A DNA stretch of 35,343 nt from Moritella sp. PE36. GTDB taxonomy: Bacteria; Pseudomonadota; Gammaproteobacteria; Enterobacterales; Moritellaceae. Below, in pieces: positions 8,395 through 15,956 of this stretch. The notes under the pieces are model-generated. The model made no database searches. It was given only the letters and a program-made list of their open reading frames with translations, and was not told the DNA's origin. Both the position numbers and the translations under genes were made by a program. The DNA lies in contig NZ_ABCQ01000050.1 of the NCBI RefSeq assembly GCF_000170855.1, forward strand, positions 1-35,343. Reading direction: 5' to 3'. The stretch's first letter is position 1; the number at the start of each line of letters is the position of its first letter.

Positions 8395-9807
8395 ATGTTT
8401 GCTCGTAACAAATTTTTAAATAAAACATTGCTTGCCGCTTCAATCATTTTCGCCACGTCTGTTCATGCTGTCGAAAAAGTAGATTTGATGATCACAGATG
8501 CAACTGTATTAACAATGAACAGTGATAAAACCATTTACGAAAACGGTACAGTAGTGATTAAAGGCAACAAAATCATTGCAGTTGGTGATGCCAAACTGGC
8601 ACAGCAATACCAAGCAGCTACAATCATGGATGTGGATGGCGACATCGTGATGCCTGGGTTAATCAATACCCATACTCACGCATCAATGACGGTATTTCGT
8701 TCATTAGCAGACGATGTTCCAGGACGTTTACACCGTTATATCTTCCCACTAGAGAAGAAACTAGTCAGCCGTGACATGGTGCGCATTGGCGCTAACCTGG
8801 GTAACCTCGAGATGGTTAAAGGTGGCGTTACAACTTACAGCGACATGTATTACTTTGAAGATGAAGTAGCAAAAACCGTGGATAAGATTGGTATGCGTGC
8901 AATCTTAGGTGAAACAGTGATTAAATTCCCTGTTGCCGATGCCCAGAATGCTCAAGAAGGTATCCAGTACGCGCTTAACTTTATCGAAGAATATAAAGAT
9001 CACCCCCGTATTACCCCTGCATTTGCGCCACATGCACCGTACACCAATACCACTGAAGTACTGCAACAGATCACCAAACTAGCAAAACAGCATAACGTGC
9101 CGGTACTTATCCACCTTGCAGAATCAGAGCGTGAGAACGAGAAGATTGCAGCGCGCTCTGACGGTAAATCACCGGTTGAATACATGCATAGCATTGGTTC
9201 ACTCGACGAACGTTTAGTTGCTGCGCACATGATCAATGTAAGCGAATCAGATATCCAACTGGTGAAAAAAGCCGGTACGGGTGTAGCCCATAACATGAGT
9301 GCTAACATCAAATCTGCGAAAGGGGTATCTCCAGCGCTTAAAATGTATGACGAAGGCGTACGTATTGGTTTAGGTACCGATGGTCCAATGTCGGGTAATA
9401 CACTCAGTACGATTGATGAATTCAACCAAGTAGCTAAAGTTCACAAACTCGTCAACCATGATCGTGGGGCAATGCCACCGATTAAAGTTATCGACATGGC
9501 CACCATGGGTGCTGCAAGAGCGCTGCATATGGAAGACAAAATCGGTTCTTTAGAGGTCGGTAAACTCGCTGATATTATCGTTATTGATACTAAAGCACCA
9601 AACATGGTACCAATGTACAACCCGTATTCAGTACTGGTGTACTCAGCTAACTCTGCCAATGTACGCCATTCTATCGTGGCAGGTAAAGTGATCATGCAAG
9701 ATCGTAACATGCTCACAGTTAACGAAAAAGACATCATTGCAGAAGCCATCGAGTTTACGAAAAAAGTACGTAAAGCAGTGATTGAAAATGGTGAAAAGGT
9801 TATCTAA
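8395..9807 (+). CDS. Exported amidohydrolase of the MTA/SAH deaminase (TRZ/ATZ) type
   Basis: The 470-residue product has a Sec signal peptide: basic start, hydrophobic LLAASIIFAT and a likely cleavage after SVHA at residue 25. A complete amidohydrolase follows. Metal and catalytic residues are visible: H93 and H95 in NTHTHAS, H213 in APHAPYT, H240 and E243 in IHLAES, H278 in VAAHM and D329 in GLGTDGPMSGN. The spacing and motifs are those of the methylthioadenosine/S-adenosylhomocysteine deaminase and chlorohydrolase branch. Most members are cytoplasmic, so periplasmic location is unusual and hints at extracellular nucleosides or aminated heterocycles as substrates; the exact substrate is unknown. 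It has its own terminator and sits alone between rppH and mutH, which are adjacent in E. coli. Confidence 0.85.
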   Translation: MFARNKFLNKTLLAASIIFATSVHAVEKVDLMITDATVLTMNSDKTIYENGTVVIKGNKIIAVGDAKLAQQYQAATIMDVDGDIVMPGLINTHTHASMTVFRSLADDVPGRLHRYIFPLEKKLVSRDMVRIGANLGNLEMVKGGVTTYSDMYYFEDEVAKTVDKIGMRAILGETVIKFPVADAQNAQEGIQYALNFIEEYKDHPRITPAFAPHAPYTNTTEVLQQITKLAKQHNVPVLIHLAESERENEKIAARSDGKSPVEYMHSIGSLDERLVAAHMINVSESDIQLVKKAGTGVAHNMSANIKSAKGVSPALKMYDEGVRIGLGTDGPMSGNTLSTIDEFNQVAKVHKLVNHDRGAMPPIKVIDMATMGAARALHMEDKIGSLEVGKLADIIVIDTKAPNMVPMYNPYSVLVYSANSANVRHSIVAGKVIMQDRNMLTVNEKDIIAEAIEFTKKVRKAVIENGEKVI

Positions 9808-9840
9808 ATAGGTAGTTTTGAATATCTCCTATAATCCCTC

Positions 9841-9869
9841 AAAGGCCAAGGTATTTCACCTTGGCCTTT
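9841..9869 (+). terminator. Intrinsic terminator after the amidohydrolase
   Basis: The perfect 12-bp arms AAAGGCCAAGGT and ACCTTGGCCTTT are separated by a 5-nt loop. The T-run is short (TTT then ATACCTT), but the stem is strong. Confidence 0.8.
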
Positions 9870-9971
9870 ATACCTTACGATAATAAATCGCTTGTTATAA
9901 AGCCGCTAACCTTCCCTTTAATGCTTCGAGACTTGCACAATAAAACAGCAATTCCTCAATAATTACACTGA

Positions 9972-10179
9972 TCATCCACAATAATTACAGTTATACACAT
10001 AACTACTGTGGAAAAGTAAGTAAAACTGAGCTAAATAGTACTATTAATCGCTATTGTCGATATTTATTAACAATATATGGCTGTGAATCGAAAGTTATCC
10101 ACCGTTTCTGTGGATAACCTTGTGAGGAGTTTACATTATTAGCATTTAACATAATAAAACCAGGATGGAATTATCCACA
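9972..10179. promoter_or_regulatory. Cluster of DnaA boxes; candidate DARS2-like DnaA-reactivating site
   Basis: Four exact matches to TTWTNCACA lie within 190 bp: TTATACACA at 9991-9999 (+), TTTTCCACA at 10007-10015 (-), TTATCCACA at 10109-10117 (-) and TTATCCACA at 10171-10179 (+). Two more differ by one base: TCATCCACA at 9972-9980 (+) and TTATCCACC at 10095-10103 (+). They form two convergent pairs with 7-bp and 5-bp spacers. In E. coli the DnaA-reactivating site DARS2 lies next to mutH, as this cluster does (established knowledge, from memory). Only one GATC is present and no dnaA or mnmG is nearby, which argues against oriC. IHF and Fis sites could not be recognised by eye. A DnaA-titrating role like datA is the main alternative. 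Confidence 0.6.
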
Positions 10180-10258
10180 AGCTCTTTTTATAACAATAAA
10201 TACTCATTAAAACAATAGCTTAAATGTAACACGTAGCATAAAACATCTCGGTAACATT

Positions 10259-10282
10259 AAAGTGAGAGCAAAGTCTCACTTT
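10259..10282. other. Hairpin between the DnaA-box cluster and mutH
   Basis: The perfect 9-bp arms AAAGTGAGA and TCTCACTTT have a 6-nt loop (GCAAAG). There is no long T-run on either strand. It could separate transcription of the DnaA-box region from mutH, or be a protein-binding palindrome. Confidence 0.4.
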
Positions 10283-10298
10283 GTATGGAAAATGACCG

Positions 10299-10327
10299 TT
10301 AACAGCTAGATTTAAAAATGTTATTCT
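10299..10327 (+). promoter_or_regulatory. Candidate sigma-70 promoter of mutH
   Basis: A -35 of TTAACA (5 of 6 to consensus) and a -10 of TATTCT (4 of 6) are spaced by 17 bp. Transcription would start near 10335, giving a leader of about 30 nt before the ATG at 10364. Confidence 0.4.
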
Positions 10328-10363
10328 GCTAGACGAAACCTTAAGATATAAGAATTATTTTAA

Positions 10364-11041
10364 ATGCCTGCAATTATAAATGAACCCCAAGATATCAATG
10401 AGCTGATGTTCCGCGCCCAAGCTATTGCCGGGTTTAACCTACAGCAAATAGCCGCATTGCACCAACTCAGCGTGCCTGATGATCTACGTAAACAAAAAGG
10501 TTGGATTGGACAACTGCTAGAACTGCATCTTGGCGCGACGGCGGGCAGTAAACCGATTCAGGACTTTCCAGAATTAGGGGTAGAATTAAAAACCATCCCA
10601 ATCAACGCACAAGGTAAACCACTGGAAACAACCTTTGTCTGTGTCGCGCCCTTAACCGGTAACCATGGTGTTACTTGGCAAACCTGCAGCGTCGCCAATA
10701 AATTGAAACAAGTATTGTGGATACCTGTGCTTGGTGAGCGTGATATTCCGGTGGCAGAACGTATTGTCGGTTCACCACTGCTCTGGCAACCCGATGAAGT
10801 TGAAAACGCACAATTACAACAAGACTGGGAAGAATTAATGGATATGATAGCACTGGGGCAGGTAGAACAGATCACCGCGCATCACGGTAAATACTTACAG
10901 CTTCGCCCTAAGGCTGCCAATAATAAGATCCGTACTAAAGCCTACGGTAGCGAGGGCGAGATCATTCAGGTGCGACCACGTGGGTTTTATCTCAAAAAGG
11001 CGTTTACCCATCAGTTACTCAAAAAACACTTCAATATTTGA
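10364..11041 (+). CDS. mutH: DNA mismatch repair endonuclease MutH
   Basis: MutH nicks the unmethylated strand at hemimethylated GATC sites after activation by MutS and MutL. The 225-residue protein matches the family along its whole length. The active-site residues are E53 in [17 protein letters not shown]67 in QDFPELG, and E74 and K76 in GVELKTIP. The [17 protein letters not shown] and DWEELMDMI blocks and the C-terminal RGFYLKKAF are also present. Its presence implies Dam-directed mismatch repair in this organism; mutS is also in the window. A hairpin with a 2-nt bulge lies just after the stop (11044-11073) but has no T-run. Confidence 0.97.
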   Translation: MPAIINEPQDINELMFRAQAIAGFNLQQIAALHQLSVPDDLRKQKGWIGQLLELHLGATAGSKPIQDFPELGVELKTIPINAQGKPLETTFVCVAPLTGNHGVTWQTCSVANKLKQVLWIPVLGERDIPVAERIVGSPLLWQPDEVENAQLQQDWEELMDMIALGQVEQITAHHGKYLQLRPKAANNKIRTKAYGSEGEIIQVRPRGFYLKKAFTHQLLKKHFNI

Positions 11042-11154
11042 GCTACCTAAGACACAGGTATTCGTGTTAGGTACGCCTGTTAGCAATAACTGACGAAGAT
11101 GCGTTAAGACGGTGATTTATACTGGCATTGATACTGTGACTGTAAATCGCAGGC

Positions 11155-11184
11155 AAAAAAAAGGCCCGTCAGAAGACGGACCTT
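11155..11184 (-). terminator. Intrinsic terminator of the rpsP-rimM-trmD-rplS operon
   Basis: On the minus strand the arms AAGGTCCGTC and GACGGGCCTT (10 bp with one G-U pair) flank a TTCT loop and are followed by eight T's. Confidence 0.92.
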
Positions 11185-11203
11185 AAACTGCATGAAAAAT
11201 GGA

Positions 11204-11569
11204 TTATTTACTTTTACGTTTACCCAATTTTTCTTTAATACGTGCAGCTTTACCAGTAAGACCACGTAGGTAGTATAGCTTAGCTTGACGAACATCGCCG
11301 TGACGCTTAACAGTGATGCTTGCTACCACTGGAGAATGTGTTTGGAATACACGTTCCACACCTTCACCGTTTGAAGTGATTTTACGTACAGTGAATGCAG
11401 AGTGCAGACCACGGTTACGTTTAGCGATAACTACGCCTTCAAAAGCCTGTAGACGTGATTTGTCACCTTCAACAACTTTTACTTGTACTACAACAGTAGC
11501 ACCAGGGCCAAAAGTTGGTAGATCTGTTTTCATTTGCTCTTGTTCGATCTGTGCAATTATGTTGCTCAT
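11204..11569 (-). CDS. rplS: 50S ribosomal protein L19
   Basis: L19 sits at the 30S-50S interface. The 121-residue product has the family pattern: [16 protein letters not shown] near the N-terminus, [16 protein letters not shown], and the basic C-terminus [16 protein letters not shown]. It is the last gene of the rpsP-rimM-trmD-rplS operon, 30 bp after trmD. It ends at the strong terminator just downstream. Confidence 0.97.
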   Translation of the reverse strand: MSNIIAQIEQEQMKTDLPTFGPGATVVVQVKVVEGDKSRLQAFEGVVIAKRNRGLHSAFTVRKITSNGEGVERVFQTHSPVVASITVKRHGDVRQAKLYYLRGLTGKAARIKEKLGKRKSK

Positions 11570-11599
11570 TTTCTATACCCTAGAATAAACTGAAAAACT

Positions 11600-12346
11600 C
11601 TACTTTAACTCGCGACTTTCGCGAACGATCTCAACAAGAATTTTCTCTTGCAGATCAGTCAGAGCTAGGTTACTTAATAAATCAGGTCGTCGTTCTAACG
11701 TTCGAGCTAAAGACTGTTTCTGTCTATATTGGCTAATTTTACTATGATTGCCACTAAGGAGAACCTTAGGAACAGCCAACCCATCTAACACTTCCGGACG
11801 CGTATAATGCGGACAATCTAACAGACCATCTGCAAACGAATCTTGCTCCGCGGATGCCTGAGTGCCTAAAACACCCGGTATCATGCGTGAAACAGCATCA
11901 ATTATCGTCATTGCGGCAAGTTCACCACCGGTTAACACGAAGTCACCGATAGACCACTCTTCATCAACTTCCGATTGGATGATACGCTCATCGATACCTT
12001 CATAACGACCACAAATAAAAATCATCTTCTCATTTGTTGCCAAGTCCAGTACGCCAGCTTGATCCAATTTACGTCCTTGCGGTGAAAGATAAATAACTTT
12101 CGCCTCACCACCTGCTGCCTGTTTTGCTGCATGGATAGCATCTCGTAATGGTTGAACCATCATCAACATGCCAGGGCCACCACCATAAGGGCGATCATCG
12201 ACCGTCTTATGTTTATCGTGGGCAAAATCTCTTGGGTTCCAAGTTTGGAACTTTAACAGATCGCGTTTTATTGCTCGACCGATAACTCCTTGTTCAGTGA
12301 TGGCATTAAACATCTCTGGAAAAAGGCTTATAACCCCTAACCACAT
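11600..12346 (-). CDS. trmD: tRNA (guanine-N1)-methyltransferase
   Basis: TrmD methylates G37 next to the anticodon using S-adenosylmethionine and prevents +1 frameshifting. The SPOUT/trefoil-knot signatures are seen: [36 protein letters not shown] and [12 protein letters not shown], followed by [13 protein letters not shown]. The start is the ATG at 12346 ([13 protein letters not shown], the family start), with GGAGG 5 bp upstream. An earlier TTG at 12364 adds six residues and would place the Shine-Dalgarno inside the gene. The product is 248 residues, close to E. coli. It begins 24 bp after rimM. Confidence 0.97.
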   Translation of the reverse strand: MWLGVISLFPEMFNAITEQGVIGRAIKRDLLKFQTWNPRDFAHDKHKTVDDRPYGGGPGMLMMVQPLRDAIHAAKQAAGGEAKVIYLSPQGRKLDQAGVLDLATNEKMIFICGRYEGIDERIIQSEVDEEWSIGDFVLTGGELAAMTIIDAVSRMIPGVLGTQASAEQDSFADGLLDCPHYTRPEVLDGLAVPKVLLSGNHSKISQYRQKQSLARTLERRPDLLSNLALTDLQEKILVEIVRESRELK

Positions 12347-12370
12347 ACTAGCCTCCGCTGACAACGAGTC

Positions 12371-12898
12371 TTAAAAACTCGGGTCCCAATTAACAATAAT
12401 TTTTTGAGCGGTAATATCAACACTGATAATTACTTGCCCATCAAGATACGGAACTAACCGCTCTTTTTTTCCGAAAGCATCTGTTGCATTGGCTTTAATT
12501 ACTAATACGTCGTTAGAACCGGTTTCCATCATATCAGTGACTTTGCCTAACGTATAACCCTTGTCTGTCTCAACAGAGCAGCCAATCAGATCACGCCAGT
12601 AAAACTCATCTTCTAATGCAGGAAGTTGATCTGCGTTAATAGCAATTTCAGCACCCGTAAGGGACTGCGCTTCTTCACGAATATCAATACCAGCTAACTT
12701 AGCAATTAAACCTTTGCCATGACGTTTGAAATCTTCAAGCGCCACTTCAACCCACTCACCCTTTTGCTCGATGAGCCAAGGAGAATAGTTAAAGATCCCT
12801 TCAGGAATATCGGTAAAGGAGTTGATTTTCATCCAGCCTTTAATGCCGTAAACAGCACCAAGACGACCAACTACCATAGGTTTGTCAGTTGAACTCAC
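12371..12898 (-). CDS. rimM: Ribosome maturation factor RimM
   Basis: RimM assists late assembly of the 30S head and binds S19. The 175-residue protein shows both parts: an N-terminal RimM domain ([20 protein letters not shown]) and a C-terminal PRC-barrel ([30 protein letters not shown], and the ending IIVNWDPSF). The start codon is GTG, with AAGGAGA and a 5-bp spacer. It sits between rpsP (23 bp upstream) and trmD (24 bp downstream) in the standard order. Confidence 0.97.
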   Translation of the reverse strand: MSSTDKPMVVGRLGAVYGIKGWMKINSFTDIPEGIFNYSPWLIEQKGEWVEVALEDFKRHGKGLIAKLAGIDIREEAQSLTGAEIAINADQLPALEDEFYWRDLIGCSVETDKGYTLGKVTDMMETGSNDVLVIKANATDAFGKKERLVPYLDGQVIISVDITAQKIIVNWDPSF

Positions 12899-12921
12899 AA
12901 GATCTCCTTACCTTAAGATAA

Positions 12922-13170
12922 TTAAGCAGCTTTAGCAGCGTCTTTGATTAACTTAGCAACTGTGTTTGAAACTGTAGCGCCTTTAGCAACCCAAGCTTCA
13001 ATTTTCACGTTGTCAAGACGAACACGTTCTTCTTGACCAGCAGCCATTGGGTTAAAGAAACCTAGCTTCTCGATGAATTTACCATCACGAGCGTTACGGC
13101 TGTCTGTAACAACAACTGTGTAGAACGGTGATTTCTTAGAACCACCACGAGATAAACGAATAGTTACCAT
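12922..13170 (-). CDS. rpsP: 30S ribosomal protein S16
   Basis: S16 is an assembly protein of the 30S subunit. From the ATG at 13170 the product is 82 residues and begins [17 protein letters not shown], as in the family. A longer frame to 13218 adds 16 unrelated residues. AGAGGA lies 5-7 bp before the chosen start. It is the first gene of the four-gene operon, and the candidate promoter is at 13272-13299. Confidence 0.97.
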   Translation of the reverse strand: MVTIRLSRGGSKKSPFYTVVVTDSRNARDGKFIEKLGFFNPMAAGQEERVRLDNVKIEAWVAKGATVSNTVAKLIKDAAKAA

Positions 13171-13271
13171 ATCGTCCTCTTTATAAATTAAGTGTGTATT
13201 CCGGCCTTGCACTGACAAGACCCCATAGTGTTCAAATAGTACTCACGAATGAGACGATTCGAAGTCGCGCA

Positions 13272-13299
13272 ATTTTACTCTTATTTTAATTAAAAGCAA
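13272..13299 (-). promoter_or_regulatory. Candidate promoter of the rpsP operon
   Basis: On the minus strand there is a -35 of TTGCTT, a 16-bp spacer and a -10 of TAAAAT, followed by TGCGCGAC. A GC-rich discriminator of this kind is typical of stringently controlled ribosomal promoters, which fits the operon (inference). Confidence 0.6.
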
Positions 13300-13406
13300 C
13301 CTTATTGTGTGTCACTACCACTTTAGTTAACGCTATTTATACTAGAAACAATCATTATATTGCTATTACGCCTATCCGGAGCAGATTAACAAGCATCAGC
13401 AGAAAC

Positions 13407-13437
13407 AAAAAAGCCCTGCTACTATTAGCAAGGCTTT
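13407..13437 (-). terminator. Intrinsic terminator after ffh
   Basis: On the minus strand the arms AAAGCCTTGCT and AGCAGGGCTTT (11 bp with one U-G pair) flank a 6-nt loop and run into a T tract. It separates ffh from the rpsP operon. Confidence 0.88.
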
Positions 13438-13481
13438 GCATAAAATACATATATAAGGAAGGGATTAAACCACGGTGTTAA

Positions 13482-14876
13482 TTAACCAAATGGTCCTTTA
13501 CCACCCATACCCATGCCGCCGCCCATCCCTGGTGGCATCATACCTTTCATTTTACCCATCATTTTCTTCATGCCGCCTTTACCCGACATTTTTTTCATCA
13601 TCTTTTGCATTTGCGTAAACTGTTTAAGTAGTTTATTCACATCTTGGATCTGGGTACCAGAACCCGTCGCAATACGACGCTTACGAGAGCCTTTGATGAT
13701 ATCTGGACGTTTACGCTCTGCGGGTGTCATTGAATTAATGATCGCTTCCATACGGTTCGTTAATTTATCATCCATTTGGTCTTTAACAGCATCAGGAACC
13801 TGGCTCATGCCAGGTAACTTATCCATCATGCTCATCATGCCACCCATGCTTTTCATTTGCACAAGCTGGTCACGGAAATCTTCTAAATCAAAACCTTGAC
13901 CTTTCTGAACTTTTTTCGCCAGTTTTGCAGCTTTGTCTTTATCTACGTTACGTTCGACTTCTTCGATAAGTGATAGCACATCACCCATGCCCAAAATACG
14001 AGATGCGATACGTTCGGGATGGAAAGGTTCTAACGCATCAATTTTTTCGCCCATACCGATAAACTTAATTGGCTTACCGGTGATATGGCGAATAGATAAT
14101 GCCGCACCACCACGTGCATCACCATCGGCTTTGGTTAAGATGATACCAGTTAATGGTAACGTCTCATTAAATGCTGCTGCTGTATTTGCCGCATCTTGAC
14201 CTGTCATTGCATCCACAACAAACAGTGTTTCGACGGGATTAATCGCAGCATGTAAATCTTGAATTTCCTGCATCATGTCAGTATCAACATGTAAACGACC
14301 CGCAGTATCGACAATCACCACATCAATAAATGACTTACGTGCGTATTCGATTGCCGCATTGGCAATATCAACTGGCTTTTGCTCGATATTACTAGGGAAG
14401 AATTCAACATCAACTTCTGCAGCTAATGTTTCTAACTGTTTGATTGCCGCAGGACGGTAAACATCCGTACTCACCACCAATACTGATTTTTTCTCACGTT
14501 CTTTTAAGAACAGTGATAATTTCGCTACCGTAGTAGTTTTACCCGCACCTTGTAAACCTGCCATCATTAATACGGCAGGCGGTTGCGCAGCAAGATTTAA
14601 TGTTTCGTTAGCATTACCCATTGCCGACTCAAGCTCAGCTTGGACAATCTTAATGAAGGCTTGACCTGGGTTCAGACTCTTAGAAACATCTTGGCCTAGG
14701 GCATTTTCTTTCACATTTTTAATAAATTCGCGTACGACAGGTAAAGCAACATCCGCTTCGAGTAACGCCATGCGTACTTCACGTAGTGTGTCTTTGACGT
14801 TATCTTCAGTCAAACGACCACGGCCGCTGACGTTTTTCAGCGTAGCCGATAAGCGATCGGTTAAATTCTCAAACAT
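13482..14876 (-). CDS. ffh: Signal recognition particle GTPase Ffh
   Basis: Ffh is the protein part of SRP; it binds 4.5S RNA and signal sequences and docks with FtsY. The 464-residue product has an N domain (1-95), a G domain with P-loop GLQGAGKTT (107-115), DTAGR (190-194) and TKADGDARGG (248-257), and a methionine-rich M domain with KGSRKRRIATGSG for RNA binding. The start is the ATG at 14876 (MFENLTDRLS); the longer frame to 14909 adds residues not seen in the family. The Shine-Dalgarno there is weak. The C-terminal Gly/Met tail (PPGMGGGMGMGGKG) is about 10 residues longer than in E. coli. It is divergent from ypjD, as in E. coli. Confidence 0.97.
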   Translation of the reverse strand: MFENLTDRLSATLKNVSGRGRLTEDNVKDTLREVRMALLEADVALPVVREFIKNVKENALGQDVSKSLNPGQAFIKIVQAELESAMGNANETLNLAAQPPAVLMMAGLQGAGKTTTVAKLSLFLKEREKKSVLVVSTDVYRPAAIKQLETLAAEVDVEFFPSNIEQKPVDIANAAIEYARKSFIDVVIVDTAGRLHVDTDMMQEIQDLHAAINPVETLFVVDAMTGQDAANTAAAFNETLPLTGIILTKADGDARGGAALSIRHITGKPIKFIGMGEKIDALEPFHPERIASRILGMGDVLSLIEEVERNVDKDKAAKLAKKVQKGQGFDLEDFRDQLVQMKSMGGMMSMMDKLPGMSQVPDAVKDQMDDKLTNRMEAIINSMTPAERKRPDIIKGSRKRRIATGSGTQIQDVNKLLKQFTQMQKMMKKMSGKGGMKKMMGKMKGMMPPGMGGGMGMGGKGPFG

Positions 14877-15094
14877 GACGTTATCCGTTTTAAAGTAGAT
14901 TAAATTCAATAATTACTTGTGATTATAACCTTATTTGAGGGCAAAAATCACACTCTCAAGGTGTTGCTAGGTATTGTTTTATAAAAAAATAATATTTTCC
15001 TTTCCAAATAATGCATTTGAATATAGCTCTATAGGTAGAGCAAGCGTATACTGGACCGCATAATTACATATAAATCAACATTAAAGTGAGCCCT

Positions 15095-15886
15095 ATGGAA
15101 CTGTTTGCTCTCGGCGCTATTATTTTCTATATAGCTGCGACTTATTATTGCATTAAAGCCTTAACGGTCACGCAGCAGCCGAGTATACGTACTATCTTCA
15201 TCTTAGGGGCGGGAGCGACACTTTGTCATTTATTTTGGATGGGCTTTGATATTGTAACGGCAGCAGGCATTAATCTAAGCATTATTAATGTGGCCACTCT
15301 GATCAGCTTACTGATCTCAATAATCATGACGCTGTCGATTAATAAATTTAAAATATTACCTTTATTACCTATTGTTTATGGTTTTTCGGCAATTGTCATT
15401 GCACTAAGCTATCTAATACCGACCACTTACATTTCCCATTTAAGCGATAATATCCCGCTTGTAGTCCATATTATCGTGATCTTATTTGCTTATGCTGCGT
15501 TTATTGTCGCCAGCTTACTTGCGCTGCAAATGGCTTACTTAGACTATCAACTTAAACATAAACGTCCAATTGCGATGCACCCCGCATTACCCTCGTTAAT
15601 GACCATAGAAAAGCAACTAGTGAGATTGTTAAGTGTCGGTTTAGCATTACTATCCGTTGCCATACTCACCAGTTTTATCTTTTTTGACAATTCATTCACC
15701 CATTCGCAAGTACATAAAACCGTATTGTCAATTTTAGCTTGGCTGTTTTATTCTGTGTTACTCTGGGGTCACTTTAAACAAGGCTGGCGTAGCAATAAAA
15801 TTGCTTTTGGTACATTATTTGGTTCTGTATTACTATCTTTAGCCTATTTCGGTTCTCGCTTTGTAAAAGAGATCCTACTTAATTAA
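15095..15886 (+). CDS. ypjD: YpjD/CcsA-like inner-membrane protein
   Basis: This is an integral membrane protein of 263 residues, the same length as E. coli YpjD, with about eight membrane segments. It belongs to the cytochrome-c assembly (CcsA/CcmC-like) superfamily. Conserved pieces are LPIVYGFSAI, VVHIIVILFAYAAF (a His at a heme-ligand-like position), LQMAYLDYQLKHK, and VLLWGHFKQGWRSNK near the C-terminus. The function is not established, and a role in heme handling is inferred from the fold only. The ATG at 15095 fits the family start, with AAGTGAG upstream; a GTG at 15086 is possible. The order ffh / ypjD / corB matches E. coli. Confidence 0.9.
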   Translation: MELFALGAIIFYIAATYYCIKALTVTQQPSIRTIFILGAGATLCHLFWMGFDIVTAAGINLSIINVATLISLLISIIMTLSINKFKILPLLPIVYGFSAIVIALSYLIPTTYISHLSDNIPLVVHIIVILFAYAAFIVASLLALQMAYLDYQLKHKRPIAMHPALPSLMTIEKQLVRLLSVGLALLSVAILTSFIFFDNSFTHSQVHKTVLSILAWLFYSVLLWGHFKQGWRSNKIAFGTLFGSVLLSLAYFGSRFVKEILLN

Positions 15887-15956
15887 TACTTAGCCATACT
15901 CATAACAACCGTATTTTTATTTCTATACATACACTCGCGTAATCAAAGGACAACAC

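Larger units (their letters stand above)
9870..10363. other. Gene-free stretch upstream of mutH
   Basis: This 494-bp AT-rich region has no credible gene on either strand. It contains the DnaA-box cluster (9972-10179), a hairpin (10259-10282) and the candidate mutH promoter (10299-10327), each listed separately. Confidence 0.7.

Noticed and set aside
9000-9425. 141-codon frame on the minus strand inside the amidohydrolase gene
   Set aside because: It is fully antisense to a well-conserved gene, has Ser/Thr/Ala-rich low-information content and no ribosome site.
9972-10179. Chromosome replication origin (oriC)
   Set aside because: DnaA boxes are present, but only one GATC occurs, no clear unwinding element of tandem AT 13-mers is seen, and neither dnaA, dnaN, mnmG nor rpmH is near. 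A DARS or datA-like site fits better.
11044-11073. Terminator after mutH
   Set aside because: The hairpin has a 2-nt bulge and no T-run on either strand, so it is not supported as an intrinsic terminator.
13513-13899. 128-codon hydrophobic frame on the plus strand inside ffh
   Set aside because: It is the antisense image of the Met/Gly-rich M domain of Ffh, which always yields a Pro/Ile/Phe-rich pseudo-protein.
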